Part shown: in pieces, positions 47,245 to 59,808 of the stretch
Numbering within the stretch: the first letter of the stretch is position 1
How the letters are laid out: each line of letters starts with the position of its first letter
Assembly: GCF_000208865.1 (NCBI RefSeq)
Contig: NC_018390.1
Coordinates: 5,226,270 to 5,290,269, forward strand
Reading direction: 5' to 3'
From: Neospora caninum Liverpool
Lineage: Eukaryota; Apicomplexa; Conoidasida; Eucoccidiorida; Sarcocystidae
Length of the DNA: 64,000 nt
Notes under the pieces: generated by a model
What the model saw: only the letters and a program-made list of their open reading frames with translations
Databases searched by the model: none
Told to the model about the DNA's origin: nothing
Made by a program: the position numbers and the translations under genes

Positions 47245-50200
47245 ATGCACCTTCCTGCCGCCGGTCGTCCCGCTGACCTCTCGTCGGTCTCTGAGGACCG
47301 GAAACTGACCGCTGCCGTTCCACTTCCGCCTCACGCGCAGCACCAGGCGTCGCACTCTGAATGTAGGCCCTCTTGCGGAACGGAGGCCGAAAAGCGCAAA
47401 GACAGGCGACAGGCGGCACGCAGAGAAGACGAGGGACCTTCCGACCCCGAGCGCCTTCTCGAGCGCTTTTCGCAAATCTGGGGTGACTCCGGGAGCCTGC
47501 GGGGCTACTTGCCCTCGAATCAGAGAGCGACAGACAGACACCATGGGAACGCGAATCTCCCAGCAGACAAAGGACCAGGCAGAGAAGGCGACTTCCTCCG
47601 TTACTGCCGGGCCTTTTATCGTGAGCAAGAGAGACAGCAACAAAGCCTGTTGCAGAGACCGCTCGACGAGTAAGTGAAGGGCGGAAGAGGGCTGGTGGAG
47701 CACGTACAGGTAATTCTGTTTCGGAAAGGGGTGGAGCGTCTCCTTCATCTCTTTTCTGTTCTTGCATGCAGACTTGAGAGGCTGCGCCGCCCCCTGGAGG
47801 AAGTTCTCGAAGGCGTTGCCCAGATGGAACGCGACGGCGCGCGGCTGCATTCGGCGAAGGAAGAAGTCCAGCGGTGCACGTCTGGCATGCATCGCGCATG
47901 TCGCCACCTCGTCCAGGAGCAAACGCAGCTGAAAGTGGGCGAAAAACTCTAAAAGGAACGCGCTCTGCAATCTGCTGTCCGCAAAGCAGACGCAGTGTTA
48001 CACAACGAAATACACGTATATGCATGCAACTCCCTTCCTTCGCACATACACACATACACACGTACCTGTTGTCGCCTATTCACATATACATATATATATA
48101 TATATATTGGTTGATAGATTTATCGAGAAAGATATAGAGAGAGATACACGTACCTTCATAAAATGCATAGAAAGATATATGTGCTGAACGGCAAGGGTGA
48201 CGCTGTAGGTGTCTTGGAGAAGAAGTGATAGAGACCAGAACTTGGGAAGACGAGGTTTGTTTTTGTGGATCGACCGAGTTGATGAATTTTAGGTGGAGAG
48301 TTTCAGCAGTTTTTCGTCCCCCGTGGGTCTCTGTGCGCCGTTGTCGGATCGAGACGGGCACACGTCTGTCTTGGTTAAAACACATGAGGAAGGCGTGCAC
48401 CTTCGTTCCCTTTTCTTTATCGTTTTTAGGGGAAGGGGAAACAGAGGCGGGATTCTGGTTGCTTGGTGTGCGTTGTTTGCGCCGTCATCGCTGCTTCTCG
48501 TTTTCTCGCCTCGAAAGACGAGACGGACCGGTGTTCGCTTCGGCTTGTGGCTTGTTCTCCCCGCGTCGAGGAAACAGATGGCGAAGAGCTCCCGAGTAAG
48601 TGTTTTCACTTTTTCTCCTCGTGCATGCAGCACATCATCGAAGTAATCCAAAGTCGTCTGGCCTACTACACTCGATACGAGGGCCTCAGGCAGCTTTTGG
48701 AGAGCCCGCGTCTGATCCTCACTCCTTCAACGTCTGTTTCGTCTTCGGGTTCTTCTTCCCACCTCTCCAATTTCCCCTCTGGAGGGGGAGGAACTCTGGA
48801 CGTCCCGGGGTTGGCGAAAGCTCTCGAGTTCATTGACGAGGCCGCACAGTTCTTCTCAGTGCACCCGGACTACGCGGAGGTAAGCCTCTTTTTTCTCCTT
48901 TTTCTCGTCATGGAATCGTAGCGTGCAGAGACAGCCCAGATGCCCGGAGGCGGGTTCGTCTTTGTTTTTCTTGGTCTCTTTTGTCTCTCCCTTACACTTT
49001 TCTGTCGAAGGAGTCCGACTCCGTCCGTTTCCCCCATTCTCCCTTCTCTCCTTTCTTCATTCTCTGCTTCCTCTTTTCTTGGGTTCTCCCAGGCTTCCGC
49101 GTACCTACGGAAGTACGAGCTCCTGGGGACCCGCGCGCGCGCTGTCGTGCGCTCAGCCGTGCTCCAGAGCCTCGAAGCTTGCCAGGCGTCGGTCGAGAGG
49201 CGGCTGCAAGAAAGGCGGAGCGACGCCTCTCGCCCTTCCGGAGAAGACCAGAAGAACCAGAACGGAGAGGGTGGAGACTCGACAGCCTCGCGATCCGCTC
49301 TCGATCCCGCGCTATTCCACGTGCCGTTTCGAGTGGCAGGTGCGCCGCTGAAGGCGCTCACGGCGCTGCTCGTCGAGCGACAGAGAAAAGGCGACCAGGA
49401 GGCCTACGCAAGGTGAGATGGGGAAGGAAAGAAGGAAGAGAAGGATGCCCAGAAGAAAACGCCAAGACAAGAAGTTGAAAGAGAAGGGAAATCAAAGTTG
49501 CAGCCGAGAGAGAAGAGACAACACCGTTCAAAAGAGACGTGCGTGAAGAAAGGAACACCGGAGCGCGAAGCGATGGAAATCTTTGTTTTCGTTCAGCGCC
49601 GTGGACCAACTGGAGGCGATCTTTGTGGGAACGCGTCTTCGCCTTTTGCTCCCAGCGCTGAAGGAGGAGCTGAGCGTGAGTCGACGAGCAGCTTGGAAAC
49701 TGCGCAGCACCTCGCCACGCGAAGCAGTCGAGCTCGCTCCACTTTCTCTCTCTCTCTCACCGAGAGAAAAAGAATCGAAGAAGAAACCCGTCTTGCGCTC
49801 CATTCTCCAAAGCAGTAGACTGCACGACTCTTGGGAGCCTTCCGCCGAGTTTCGCTGCGACCGCTTGCAGCCTCACTCAATCTCGAAAGTCGAAAAATAA
49901 AGTGGAGAGAAAAAGGCAACCCCCGTAGAGTGCGGAGCAGAGCGATCTTGCCTAAGAATGCCCGAGCAGTCTTATAGTCACGTGTGTGCGTCTTGTATAC
50001 ATATGCGTATGTTTAAATAGGTACGTAGATGTGTGTATTTGTTTTTGCAGACGTACATGCATATGGTTGCATATATGTATGCATGCATGTATAGTTATAT
50101 ATATATGTATATGTATAGGTGTGTATGTGCATGTGAGGATGTCGGTTGATTTCATTGAAAACGCGTTCTCGGGGGCTGCGAAGAGGGGTTTTTTTCTCTC

Positions 50201-52049
50201 GTGCACTGTCCCGTCTGAGGGAGGGCTGGGCGTGCTTCTTCTTTGGCGATCGAAAGAATCGACAGAGCACAGACACCTTTGTGGGTGAAGGCGCTGAGTG
50301 CTACTGTCAAAGAGTCGTGTGCCTTCTCTCTTCAGCGCCTGCTGCTGACGCATGCGACGCTCCCAGACGCGACGCGACACATTGCGCGGTATTGCGTCTC
50401 GATATGCGAGATGGAACTTCGCACTTTCTACGTTTTCTTTCCTCGGAGACGACAAAAGGTGAGCAATTCAAACGCCCCATGCGGACTCAGGGAGTGGGCG
50501 CGCCGAGACGATAAAAGACTTGAATGGTCAGTTTTCAAGTGCAAAGTGAAGCAAAGAGAACAAGGGAGCGCAGAGAAGGCTTTTCTTGGAAAACGCGCAT
50601 CTCTCCCCAGTCTGTTCGCGCAGGTGCTGGTGGAAACGGCTGTTATCTTTGTCGAATTCTCTCAGGGTTCCTTGTCTCTCGTCTTTTTATCTTCTTTCTC
50701 TTTCTGCTTCATCCTTTTCTCCTCTGTTACACGTGGACATCTTGTTCTCTCCCCTTTGTCTCTCGTGGCCGTTTCTCCGCTAGTGCTCTTCTCTGTGCGT
50801 GTTCGTCTTTTCGTTTCTTTTACGTCTGCGTCGCTTTTGTTTTCTCCTCTTTTCCCTCTTTTTTCATGGACGCAGGAGGCTCTCAGGACGCTCCTCGAGG
50901 CAATCGGCAACTGCGCCTACGACTGCTTGCGTCCCCCAGCTCTCGCCTGTGACGCTGTGGAACAGCTGAGGTTCGTTCTTCTCGCGTTTTCCTTCCTTTC
51001 TACTCACATAGGCATGCGCTTACATATACATGTCTTGCATATGATTGCTCTCCCTAAATAGATACCGATATGTTTGTGTGACAACCTCTCATGTGCATAG
51101 TGCATGCATGTCTGGAGCGAGGCGTTTGAGCGGAAAGACAAAGATAGGAGTTTCTTTGAGCCGCAGCTGTGCCATGCGATTGCGAAGCGGTGCCCCTGTT
51201 GGTCCTCAGTGCTCATCTTCCGTTTTTTTAGCGTAAAAAAATGGATTTCTGCGTCCGCCGATAACCCGGCACTTCCCCGAGGCTCTCTGGCGCATTCTCC
51301 CTGTGCAAGTCTCTCCTTCTTCTCTAGGTCTTTCTTCCTTCTCGTGTCTTTTGTCTTCTTTCTGCCGTGTCTTCTTTCTTTTTTCTGCATGCGCTGTTCG
51401 TGCCTGCACCTGGAGTGTTTCGCGAATTCTTCTCTCGCCGCTGTCGCCTTTTCAAAGAAGAATCGTACATCAAAACCACCTCGCCCTCCTCGCCTTCCTT
51501 TTCGATCGCGCCTTTCCCCCGGAGAACACTCGCGTGTGTCTTTTGGATCCTTGGCTTTCTGGGCTTTCGTCTTTTTCAAAAAAAAAGCTGGCATCAAGAA
51601 CATAAAGGTCATAGCTTGACCCTGTAGTGAGAGTATCGCGTCGTAAGGAAACCTTGTCTCTGTCGAATCTGTTGTTTCCAGCGAAATTGTCGAGTCGCTC
51701 CTTCTGGACGTTTTGCAACCGATCGATGACGTCGATCCCAGCAAGGCGGGCGACCTTGCTCCCTTTCTGTCAGCCATCTACAAACTCGTTCGAGTGAGTT
51801 TTTTGTCTCTCCCGGAATCGGAAACTTCTGGTCGGTCTGTCTCTTTTGCCTGGAGAATGCAACTGCCTCTTCTCCGCGGGGAGCTGGCGCTGCCAGTGTG
51901 TTTGTGGGACACACTGGAGGGCTGCGAACCCTTTTCTCTCTCCTTTTGTCTTCCAGAAAAAAGGGAAATCGCCTCTCTCCGTGTCTGTGCGCTTCGATTC
52001 CTGTGTTTACTGACTTCCTTCACTCTACCTCCACCAACATATATCTATC

Positions 52050-52112
<63 letters not shown>

Positions 52113-54354
52113 ATATATATATATATATATATATGTCTTGTTTCTTTTGCTCTCTACCTTGCTCTTTGTCTGTCTGTCTCGTTTTTCTTTTTCGATCTTT
52201 CTGTCTTCCTTCTCTCTCCTTTGGCTCGTTTCCTTCCTCGCTGTTCTCTCTAGCCTGTTTCGTTCTCCGTTTCTTTCTCTTTTGCAGGACATCCAAGAGC
52301 GGCTCTTGTTCCGAGCTGACTCGTTCATTGACGATCGCGTTCGGCGCTACCCGGCAGCTGCGCCTGAGCTCGTGGCCTTTATCTTTACCTCGTGAGTGCT
52401 TCGCAAATTGTCCGTGCTTTCTCTCCGCTCTCGCTGCCCATGCTTCGTTTCCTGTCTCCGCAAACGGGAGCTCTCCCCCCTGCGACAACTCCCCTCTTCG
52501 TCTCCTCTCTCCAGCCGCCAACACAAAAACGCTGTCGCCTGCCTCTGTCTCGAGAGGGAAAGTCGCGCGAAAAGGTTGCATTGAACGACTCGCCGCCCGT
52601 TCCACCCGTCTTTCTCCCCCTTTCTCTTCCTCCCTATTTCTCCCTCTTTTTCTCTCCATCTCTTTCTCCCTCGTTCTCCCTCTCGTTCCCTCTTTCCCTC
52701 TCTTTCTCTCTCTTTCTCCCACTCTCTGTCTCTGTTTCTCTCTCAGTCTCTCTCTTCTCTCTGTTTTTTCTCTTTTTGCATTCTTTGCAGCCCTTTGAAC
52801 GGATCTCTGCCTGCCTTCTGTGGTTTTCTCTGCAGAATCGGCTTTCTTCCTCCCTTCTGCTCGCCTCTTTCCCCTGTTTCCTCTGTCTCTGCGTCTGCCT
52901 CTTCTTCCTTCTCGGTTTTTTCGCCTGTCCAGCAAGCTCTCCATCTGGTTACGCTCCTCCGACAAACTGTCTCCGCAGAGGCCTTTGGGTCTCTCTGTGG
53001 CGCGGCCCTCGAGGCGTCTTGCGTCGCTCTCTCTCGCGCCTGCCTCTCGCTCGAAAGCGCAATTCACAGCCGTCTTTCCCCTCAATCTTGTCTCCCCGCG
53101 AAGGCAATCGAGGCCCTACAAAACGCCACACACTCCTCTCCTTCTTCTCCTCCTTCTCCTTCTTCTTCCTCTCCTTCTTCTTCCTCTCCGTCCTCCTCTG
53201 CTTTGGAGTTGGGTCTTCCTTTTCATGTGTTTCTGTGGCGCACGTGCGAGGCGCGTTGTCGGGAGACTGCCGATGCCGAGAGCGAGTGCGGGGAGCGTGG
53301 GGCGCGTCGCGTGGAAAACGTGGCCTTGCGTCTTTCCGAAGAGCGCGAAGAAGCCTTCGCGGACTTGTGGGCGGAGTTGATTTGCGCGTTTTTCCTGCTG
53401 AAACATGTCACCGTTCTCCACAGTTTCCTCGAGTCTTTCGAGGATCTCGCCCTCTCTCCAGCGTGCCGAAAAATCTCCTTTCCGCCGCTCCTTTTCGGCA
53501 GCCGCCGCGCCCTGCGGGCGTCGGCCCTCGACGCGGGAACAGCAAAGGACGGAGCAGCTCCGCAAGCGAAAACGGAAAACGCGAAAGAGACAGGCAGTTC
53601 GCGGTTTTCGCTGCTTTCTTGGCTGTTTCTTCCGAGCGCACAGGAGGAGGCTTTCGACATGCGTGAACAGCTGCAGCGCGAGTCGAAGAGTCGCCTCGAC
53701 AGTCTGCTTGCTGCCTTGGTGGCTGCCTTCGCTTCGCCCCTCGAACAGATCCTCGCCCAGATCCCTGCAGAGCTCCGTGCGGAGACACCCGAGGGAAAGA
53801 CACTCGCGCAAATGCCTTGCATGCAAGAAGAGCATTTAAAATGGGCCCTCGCAGAATTTCGACACGGCCTGAAAATCCAACTCCCCGCCGTTCTTCTCCT
53901 CGCCATGCTCTTCTTCGACGTCCTCGGAGCCGAAGAAAGAGAAGAAGATGAAGGACGAGCCGAAGAAAGAGAAGAAGATGAAGAACGAGAAGAAGAAAGA
54001 GAAGATAAAGAACGAGAAGAAGGAGAAGGAAGGGTTGATGGGCGGCTGTCGAGGAAATGGAGACGACGGAAGCAGGAGGTCTTGGAAAGTTTGGGATTCC
54101 TTATTCAGCCTCTTCTGTCGGGAGTTCTTTCCGCCTACGAGTAAGCTTCCAGAGAGACTGCGTGCGGGTGTGGAGAGACACCGGATGCTTGTCGTTCGCT
54201 TCGTTCTTCATCGATGCACTTGCCAGTCCATCGCCGTGTCAAGATCGCTGAGAATCAGCTCGGACAGAGTTCTCTCCGAGGTTGACCGAAGCGTATCTTT
54301 GGTTGCTTCCCTACCCTCTCGTCACATACGCTTAGGGGGGGCAAGCACCTCCTG

Positions 54355-54390
<36 letters not shown>

Positions 54391-54964
54391 TAAATTCATA
54401 TATATACCTATATTCAGATAGTATATATATATATATATATATATAACGTTTCCTCTTCATGTATGCATATCTGTCTCTCTCGCTATTCATAGCCTTCGTG
54501 TCTCTCTCTTTATCTGGATATCTATATGTATGTGTCTATTTTCTATAGCTCAGTTGATTCGTCGCCCCCTCCCTACAATTAAAATTGCGCATCTGTGTAT
54601 CTGCATGTGTGTGTCTCTCACGAAATATATATTTGTTTCCCTGTCCCTTTCTCACGTGTGCGTTTGTCGTCTGTGAGTTTTCTGTGTTTCGCGTTCGATC
54701 CGTTCGTCTTTCCGTTGCTGCGTCGGTCAGATTCTTCGGTGGAGCTGTCGCTCTTTGCCAATGTCTTCCCTAAGTGTGTCCCTTTTCTCTTTTTCCTCCA
54801 GGGAGTTCTCTTCTCTTTTGGAGACTGCTTTGTCACCCGAAGCGCGAGACGCGATCGACTGGAAGTCACCGGAAGACCTCCAACTCGCGCTGCTTCTCCC
54901 GGCGTGCGAAGCCGCCTTTTCGACGGCGGTTAAACTCCAGGTTACTCTCTCTCCTTCCGAGTAA
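47245..54964 (+). CDS. COG3: Conserved oligomeric Golgi complex subunit 3 (COG3/Sec34)
   Basis: Eleven exons: 47245-47669, 47772-47934, 48631-48879, 49093-49412, 49597-49675, 50336-50458, 50876-50970, 51682-51793, 52288-52391, 52791-54140, 54802-54964; 1,060 residues in consistent phase. COG3 is a lobe A subunit of the tether that captures retrograde vesicles at the Golgi. The Sec34 signature is seen in LERLRRPLEEVLEG, IIEVIQSRLAYYTRYEGLRQLL, ALEFIDEAAQFFSVHPDYAEASAYLRKY, FHVPFRVAGAPLKALTALL, and DIQERLLFRADSFIDD. The human protein is about 830 residues; the excess here is largely low-complexity: a Ser/Pro run near 53130-53205 and an acidic Glu/Arg repeat at 53931-54036. The beginning of exon 10 (52791-52960) is pyrimidine-rich yet in frame and might conceal a small intron. 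The last exon and stop are the least certain part. Start: ATG with A at -3. Confidence 0.91.
52041..52134. repeat. (ATCT)n microsatellite followed by (TA)n
   Basis: About 17 tandem ATCT units with one TTAT variant, merging into an AT run, in the COG3 intron between exons 51682-51793 and 52288-52391. Confidence 0.96.
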
Positions 54965-55334
54965 AAGCGTTTAGGTTTGCGTCGCCTCTCGCACGAAGGA
55001 AACTGTGTTGCTGTCTCCCGTCTCTGCGCTCGAGGGCAGTCTCTCGGACGCCAAAGTCGGAGAAGCGCGGTCCCTTCGTCGCCCTGCAGCGACGAGCCTT
55101 CAGTCCTCTTCGGTCCATGAACTTTTTGCGACACCGGCGCGTGGCCGGGAAACGCTTCTGAAGGAATCTAAAAGCGAGAGTGAAGCACGTAACTATTTGG
55201 AGTACAAAGGCCACTGCATCTAAAAACCAATATCCTGTCCCCTCCTTGTGAGCCCTCTTTCAAAATTGCAAACGCGCGCACATGCAGCTCCACACGGGCC
55301 AAAAACCCCAACAATGCGCGGACTCCAGGCCGCC

Positions 55335-55370
<36 letters not shown>

Positions 55371-56572
55371 TAGAAAGAGAGATCAAGCACATATGCAGAT
55401 CCATATATATATATATATATATATATATAAGTATGCAAATGTAGAAGTGTACATAGCTGCGTGTGTAGAGTGCAGAAAGCTGTGACTCTGTTACTCGGTA
55501 GCCAGAGTATTCTACGAACACCAGGAGAAAAAGTCGCGCTCTGCAGAAAAGCGACGGTTCGTTGTCTTTCGAGAAAAGACGAGAAACTGAGGTGTCTCGG
55601 CGCGTCGCCAGAGAAGGCGAAACCCGATGCGCGCGGCAGAAAGGTCTCACACCCTCTTTTCCTGCTTTCCGTGCTGTCGCCGACGACGGAGACACTTGTC
55701 TCTTCGGCAAAGATTGACAAGAGAAGCCCCAACGCAGCGAGCGTTTGCGAGGCAACGGAGTCAACAGCGCGAAGGAAAGATACACGTGTCTGAAAGCGTT
55801 CTCCAGGGCACCCCTATCGGACATGCGTTTGAAACAAAGTGCGTCTCCCCACTTCCGTCCAGCTCAGCACCGAGCCTCAGTCTTTTCTTCTCCATCTGCG
55901 TTCTTCCTTTTCTGCTGTGTCTTCCTTTCTTCTTCTCTGGCTTTGTCTGACTCGACTTTGTTTCGCAAGGCCGTGCGCGTTTTGCGGTTTCGAGTGTCTC
56001 TTGGGAAAATCTGGGGAAGAAAAATCGTCAGCGGTGCTGCGAGGTAGCAGTGCTGGCTGCTCGAAGTCGATCGGCGAACGTAGACCCTTCGGGCTGCGGG
56101 GGCGGAGGCGCGAACGGAGACAAACTGTCTTGGTCGACAGCTGCGAAGGCGGTGGGCCGCGCGAGGTCTGGGACGTGTGCATGCGTCTCGCGCCGCTCTT
56201 CCCTTTCTTCTCGCTTCTCTCCGGCGCTGGAGACGCAGGGTGCACGCAGCCCCGAAGCCGCAAACTCCCGCCCGGCGTGGGGAGCCCTGCGCAGAGCCAC
56301 GAAAAACGGAGACACCCAGGGACGGAGACAGCTATCTGTGGGGGGGGGGACGAAGGCCCTGAACCGAAAGTCGCTCCAAGTGGGAGGAGGCAAGAGCCCC
56401 CAGAGAGAGGACACAGCTGTCCTCAAAGAGTTGTCGACGGCTGTTCAGGCACGGCACACACCCACGCGTTCGACTGATTAGGGGAGAAACGCGCAGAATG
56501 ACAGAGTCTCCGAACCCACGCAGGCCAGGCAAAAGGCCATCTCTTTGTTGGGACGGTCTGCGCGGCGTTTCC
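54965..56572. other. Convergent intergenic region of COG3 and SAS6
   Basis: About 1.6 kb between converging genes. It contains two (TA)n tracts (about 55337-55366 and 55402-55429) and no recognisable coding sequence. Both 3' UTRs should be here. Confidence 0.7.
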
Positions 56573-59171
56573 TTACCCTGTCCATCCTACGGGTCGTCTA
56601 GGTTCGCAACTTTCTGTCCTGACTGGTTCCAGCTGCCTGTCTTCTCGCGCGAGTCTCTGGGGATCTTGCGAGAAATCGGCTGCATACGGCTGCTCGGCGC
56701 CTCTGCGGCCCAACCCTGCGAGAGCGGCCAGCGTGGAGTTCGCCGCTGCAGAGGAAACGGGAAGCGGGAAGGCCTCGCGATTTTCTTTCCCCTCTTGCCC
56801 CGCAAAGCTCCTCGAGCCTGCGCGCCCCGGTCGCGGATCGTGCTTTCCGGGCGAGGCGAGCGAGGGCGCTGGCGAGAACGCAGTCGAGGCAGTGCCGGAG
56901 GAGCTCGGCCTCGCGTTCTCGCCTGCAGAGAGAGGCGGAGAAGAAGCAGCGAAACCAGAGAGAGCGGCGGAAACCGAGGGGACTGAGGGCCGCGCCGCCG
57001 TGTACCGCCCCATGTACGTCTCCAGCTGGCGAGTCGTCAACTCCTTGTTCAAACGGAGATTCACTGAAGCAAGGGAAAGGAAACAGAGAGCGAGAAGGCA
57101 GTGAAGGAAACAGAGAGATACGGGAGGGGGTAACGAAGGGACAGAGACAGATAGAGAGCGGGGACGCGGAGAGGAACGACAGCAGAGACCGGTCCGCGAG
57201 ACGAGAGAGACGCGCACGTAACGGGAGAAAAGATGCAAAGGCACGAGAAGACACACGGAAACTCCACGCGGGTCAGGAGAGAGGCAGCGGGGACAGGTAG
57301 GAAGAGAGAGGCAGCGGCAAGTCACGTGTTTGACTGAACTGCATTTGCTGCTTTCCACAAGAGAGAGAAAGGCCCGCAAGCAGTGAGAGGTAGCCCGGTC
57401 GTGTTTTCTGCGTCTCTGAGCGCGTCACGTGTTAGATGGCGAGAGGCTGCGGGTTTTGAACGTCGAGGTACGCACCGTCTTTCGCCGCAGCCAGTTCCTC
57501 CTGGAGTTGATCTATTTCTTGAGAAAGTTGCGCGCAGCGATGCGAGAGAGCCGTCGCCTGCTCAGTTTTCTGTCGGTCCTCTGCGCGTTGCTGGTCAAGT
57601 TGCTGCTGGAGCGACGCGCTCTTCAGCGACAAAGCTGCCACGTCCTGCATGCGCACGCGAAAAGTGAGTGAGAAACGTCGAGGAATAAATGAGACTCGCG
57701 GAAGAGAGGTGCGAAAAGAGAGAGGAGAAAGAAAAGAGGAGTCATCGGAGAGGTTACACGTTGAAGAGGCGAAAGGCAGCGTGAAAAGTGAATCGCTTAA
57801 ATGCCGACCTTCTCCAGTGCCTGCCGGTCCGCACTCCTCGCCTTTTGCTTCATCTTGAACGCGCGAATGTGCTGCTGGAGCTTCGCGATGATGTCGTTCC
57901 CCTGGCGACACAAACGCAGGACGAGACACCGTGAAAACACGTGTTCACAAGGTCAAAAGAGCGTTCGCATTTCCTCTGGAGAAGGCGAGAGTGCACATTC
58001 ATGCGAGGAGGGAGAATAAGACACCCCGAGTCTTCATTTCTGAGGACGAAGAACGTCTCAACCCTGGAGCCTCTTCTGCCTGCAAGATGGGTATCTTATC
58101 GAGAGAGCAAGGCATGTCTCCCAGTCTCTCTCTTTCTCTTTCTCTCTGTCTCTTCTTCCGTCGAGTTGTTTTGCTTGTTGTGCTCGTCTTTTCCCTCTGC
58201 ATGCAGGCACATCAGACCTCGCGCGGTTTTCTTTCTTCCGCCGTTTTGCGTCTTCTCTAGCGCGCCTTTTCTCTGCGTTTCCGTTTTCTCGCGCAGTTTC
58301 GCGCAGAGTCCTACTCGGTGGATTTCTTGAATCGCCGTGTTGAGCTCCTCCTCCAGTCGCACTTCCCTTGCCTTCAGCTGAGTTACGGTCTCCTGCAGCG
58401 CCGCCTGTAGGTTCAGCGAGAAAGAGCGCCCAGGAAAAAGCGAGACGCAAGAGGCGGAAACGTGCAGAAAAAAGTGGGGAACCACACAGCGGCCACGGCG
58501 CAAGACGCACCGCCCAAAGAGGTTTCGCACATCCTCTCAAGTGCTCTCGCCTTCCCTGCTGTGTCCTCTCTTTCGCCAGCTGGTGCCGCGTTCTCCTCTT
58601 CAACTTGTGCTCTTCTCTTCGTTCTTCTCCCCTCTTCTGTTCCTCGCTGCGGTTCCCTCTCTGTTTTTCGTACCTTCTGGCTTTGAAGCTCGGCGAGAAG
58701 CGTCTCGCGTTCCTTGAGCAGCGCCGAGTGGGAAGTGTCTCGCTCCCGCAGTCTGGTGAGTTCTTCCTTAAGCTCCTCCGTCCGCTGTTCCAGGAGACAC
58801 CTGCCTTCGCGCTCTTGCTTCTCGCGGTCTTCAACTTCGCCGCAGCGCCCAACCGCGCGCCCCACCTGGCTGCGCACCTCTTCGTACAAACGCTGCAACT
58901 CCTTGAGCTCCGCTTCGAGCGTCCGATTGCGCCCGGTCGTCTAAACCGCAGGAACCCGGAGAACGAGAGACGAGGAACGGGAGGTACAAAACTTCGAGAA
59001 ACGGAGCACAAACGTCCATTCCCATCGACTCCGGCGGCACTCTCAACGTGCGCATGCACAAATACACGCGGGGGTGTATCTACACACATACGTTTGAATG
59101 GATATATACGAGTTTACGAACATATGAATATGTAAAGGTGCATAAACCCATGTATATACACATTGTATGAG

Positions 59172-59224
<53 letters not shown>

Positions 59225-59696
59225 AGATATGTAAATGCGTAGATGTGTATGGATAGATTTCTAGTCTTACGAGGAGGAGTTCCTGTTCGGCCTTTTCAGC
59301 TTTGTGTTTTAGTTCTTCTTTCTCAGAGGAGTGTCTCTCCTCGATTTCACGTTGCTCCTCTCCCAGGCGTTTCAGCACTTCTTCAGCTTCCGCTTGGTGC
59401 ACCGCCAGCGTCTTCTCCAGAGTCTCCTGATGCTTCTCCTTCGTCTCCTCCAGGTGACGCGCCCTAACAAAAAGTGCCGAACGAACGCACACCCGTAAGC
59501 ATACCCAGTTGCATATGCACACATATATATGCGCTGTACGCCAATAAATATAAAATGTTTGCTGGAGAGATCGGCGCGAGAAAGGAGAAAACCAACGACT
59601 GGTCTCCCCCTTCCACAGAAGATTGTCTCTGTGCATGTGAGGAATCCACCCTATAAATGTATCTTCACTCCAGAAAATGCATGCATACAATACATG

Positions 59697-59743
<47 letters not shown>

Positions 59744-59777
59744 CACACCAGCATTCATATATGCATATATATAGATA

Positions 59778-59808
<31 letters not shown>

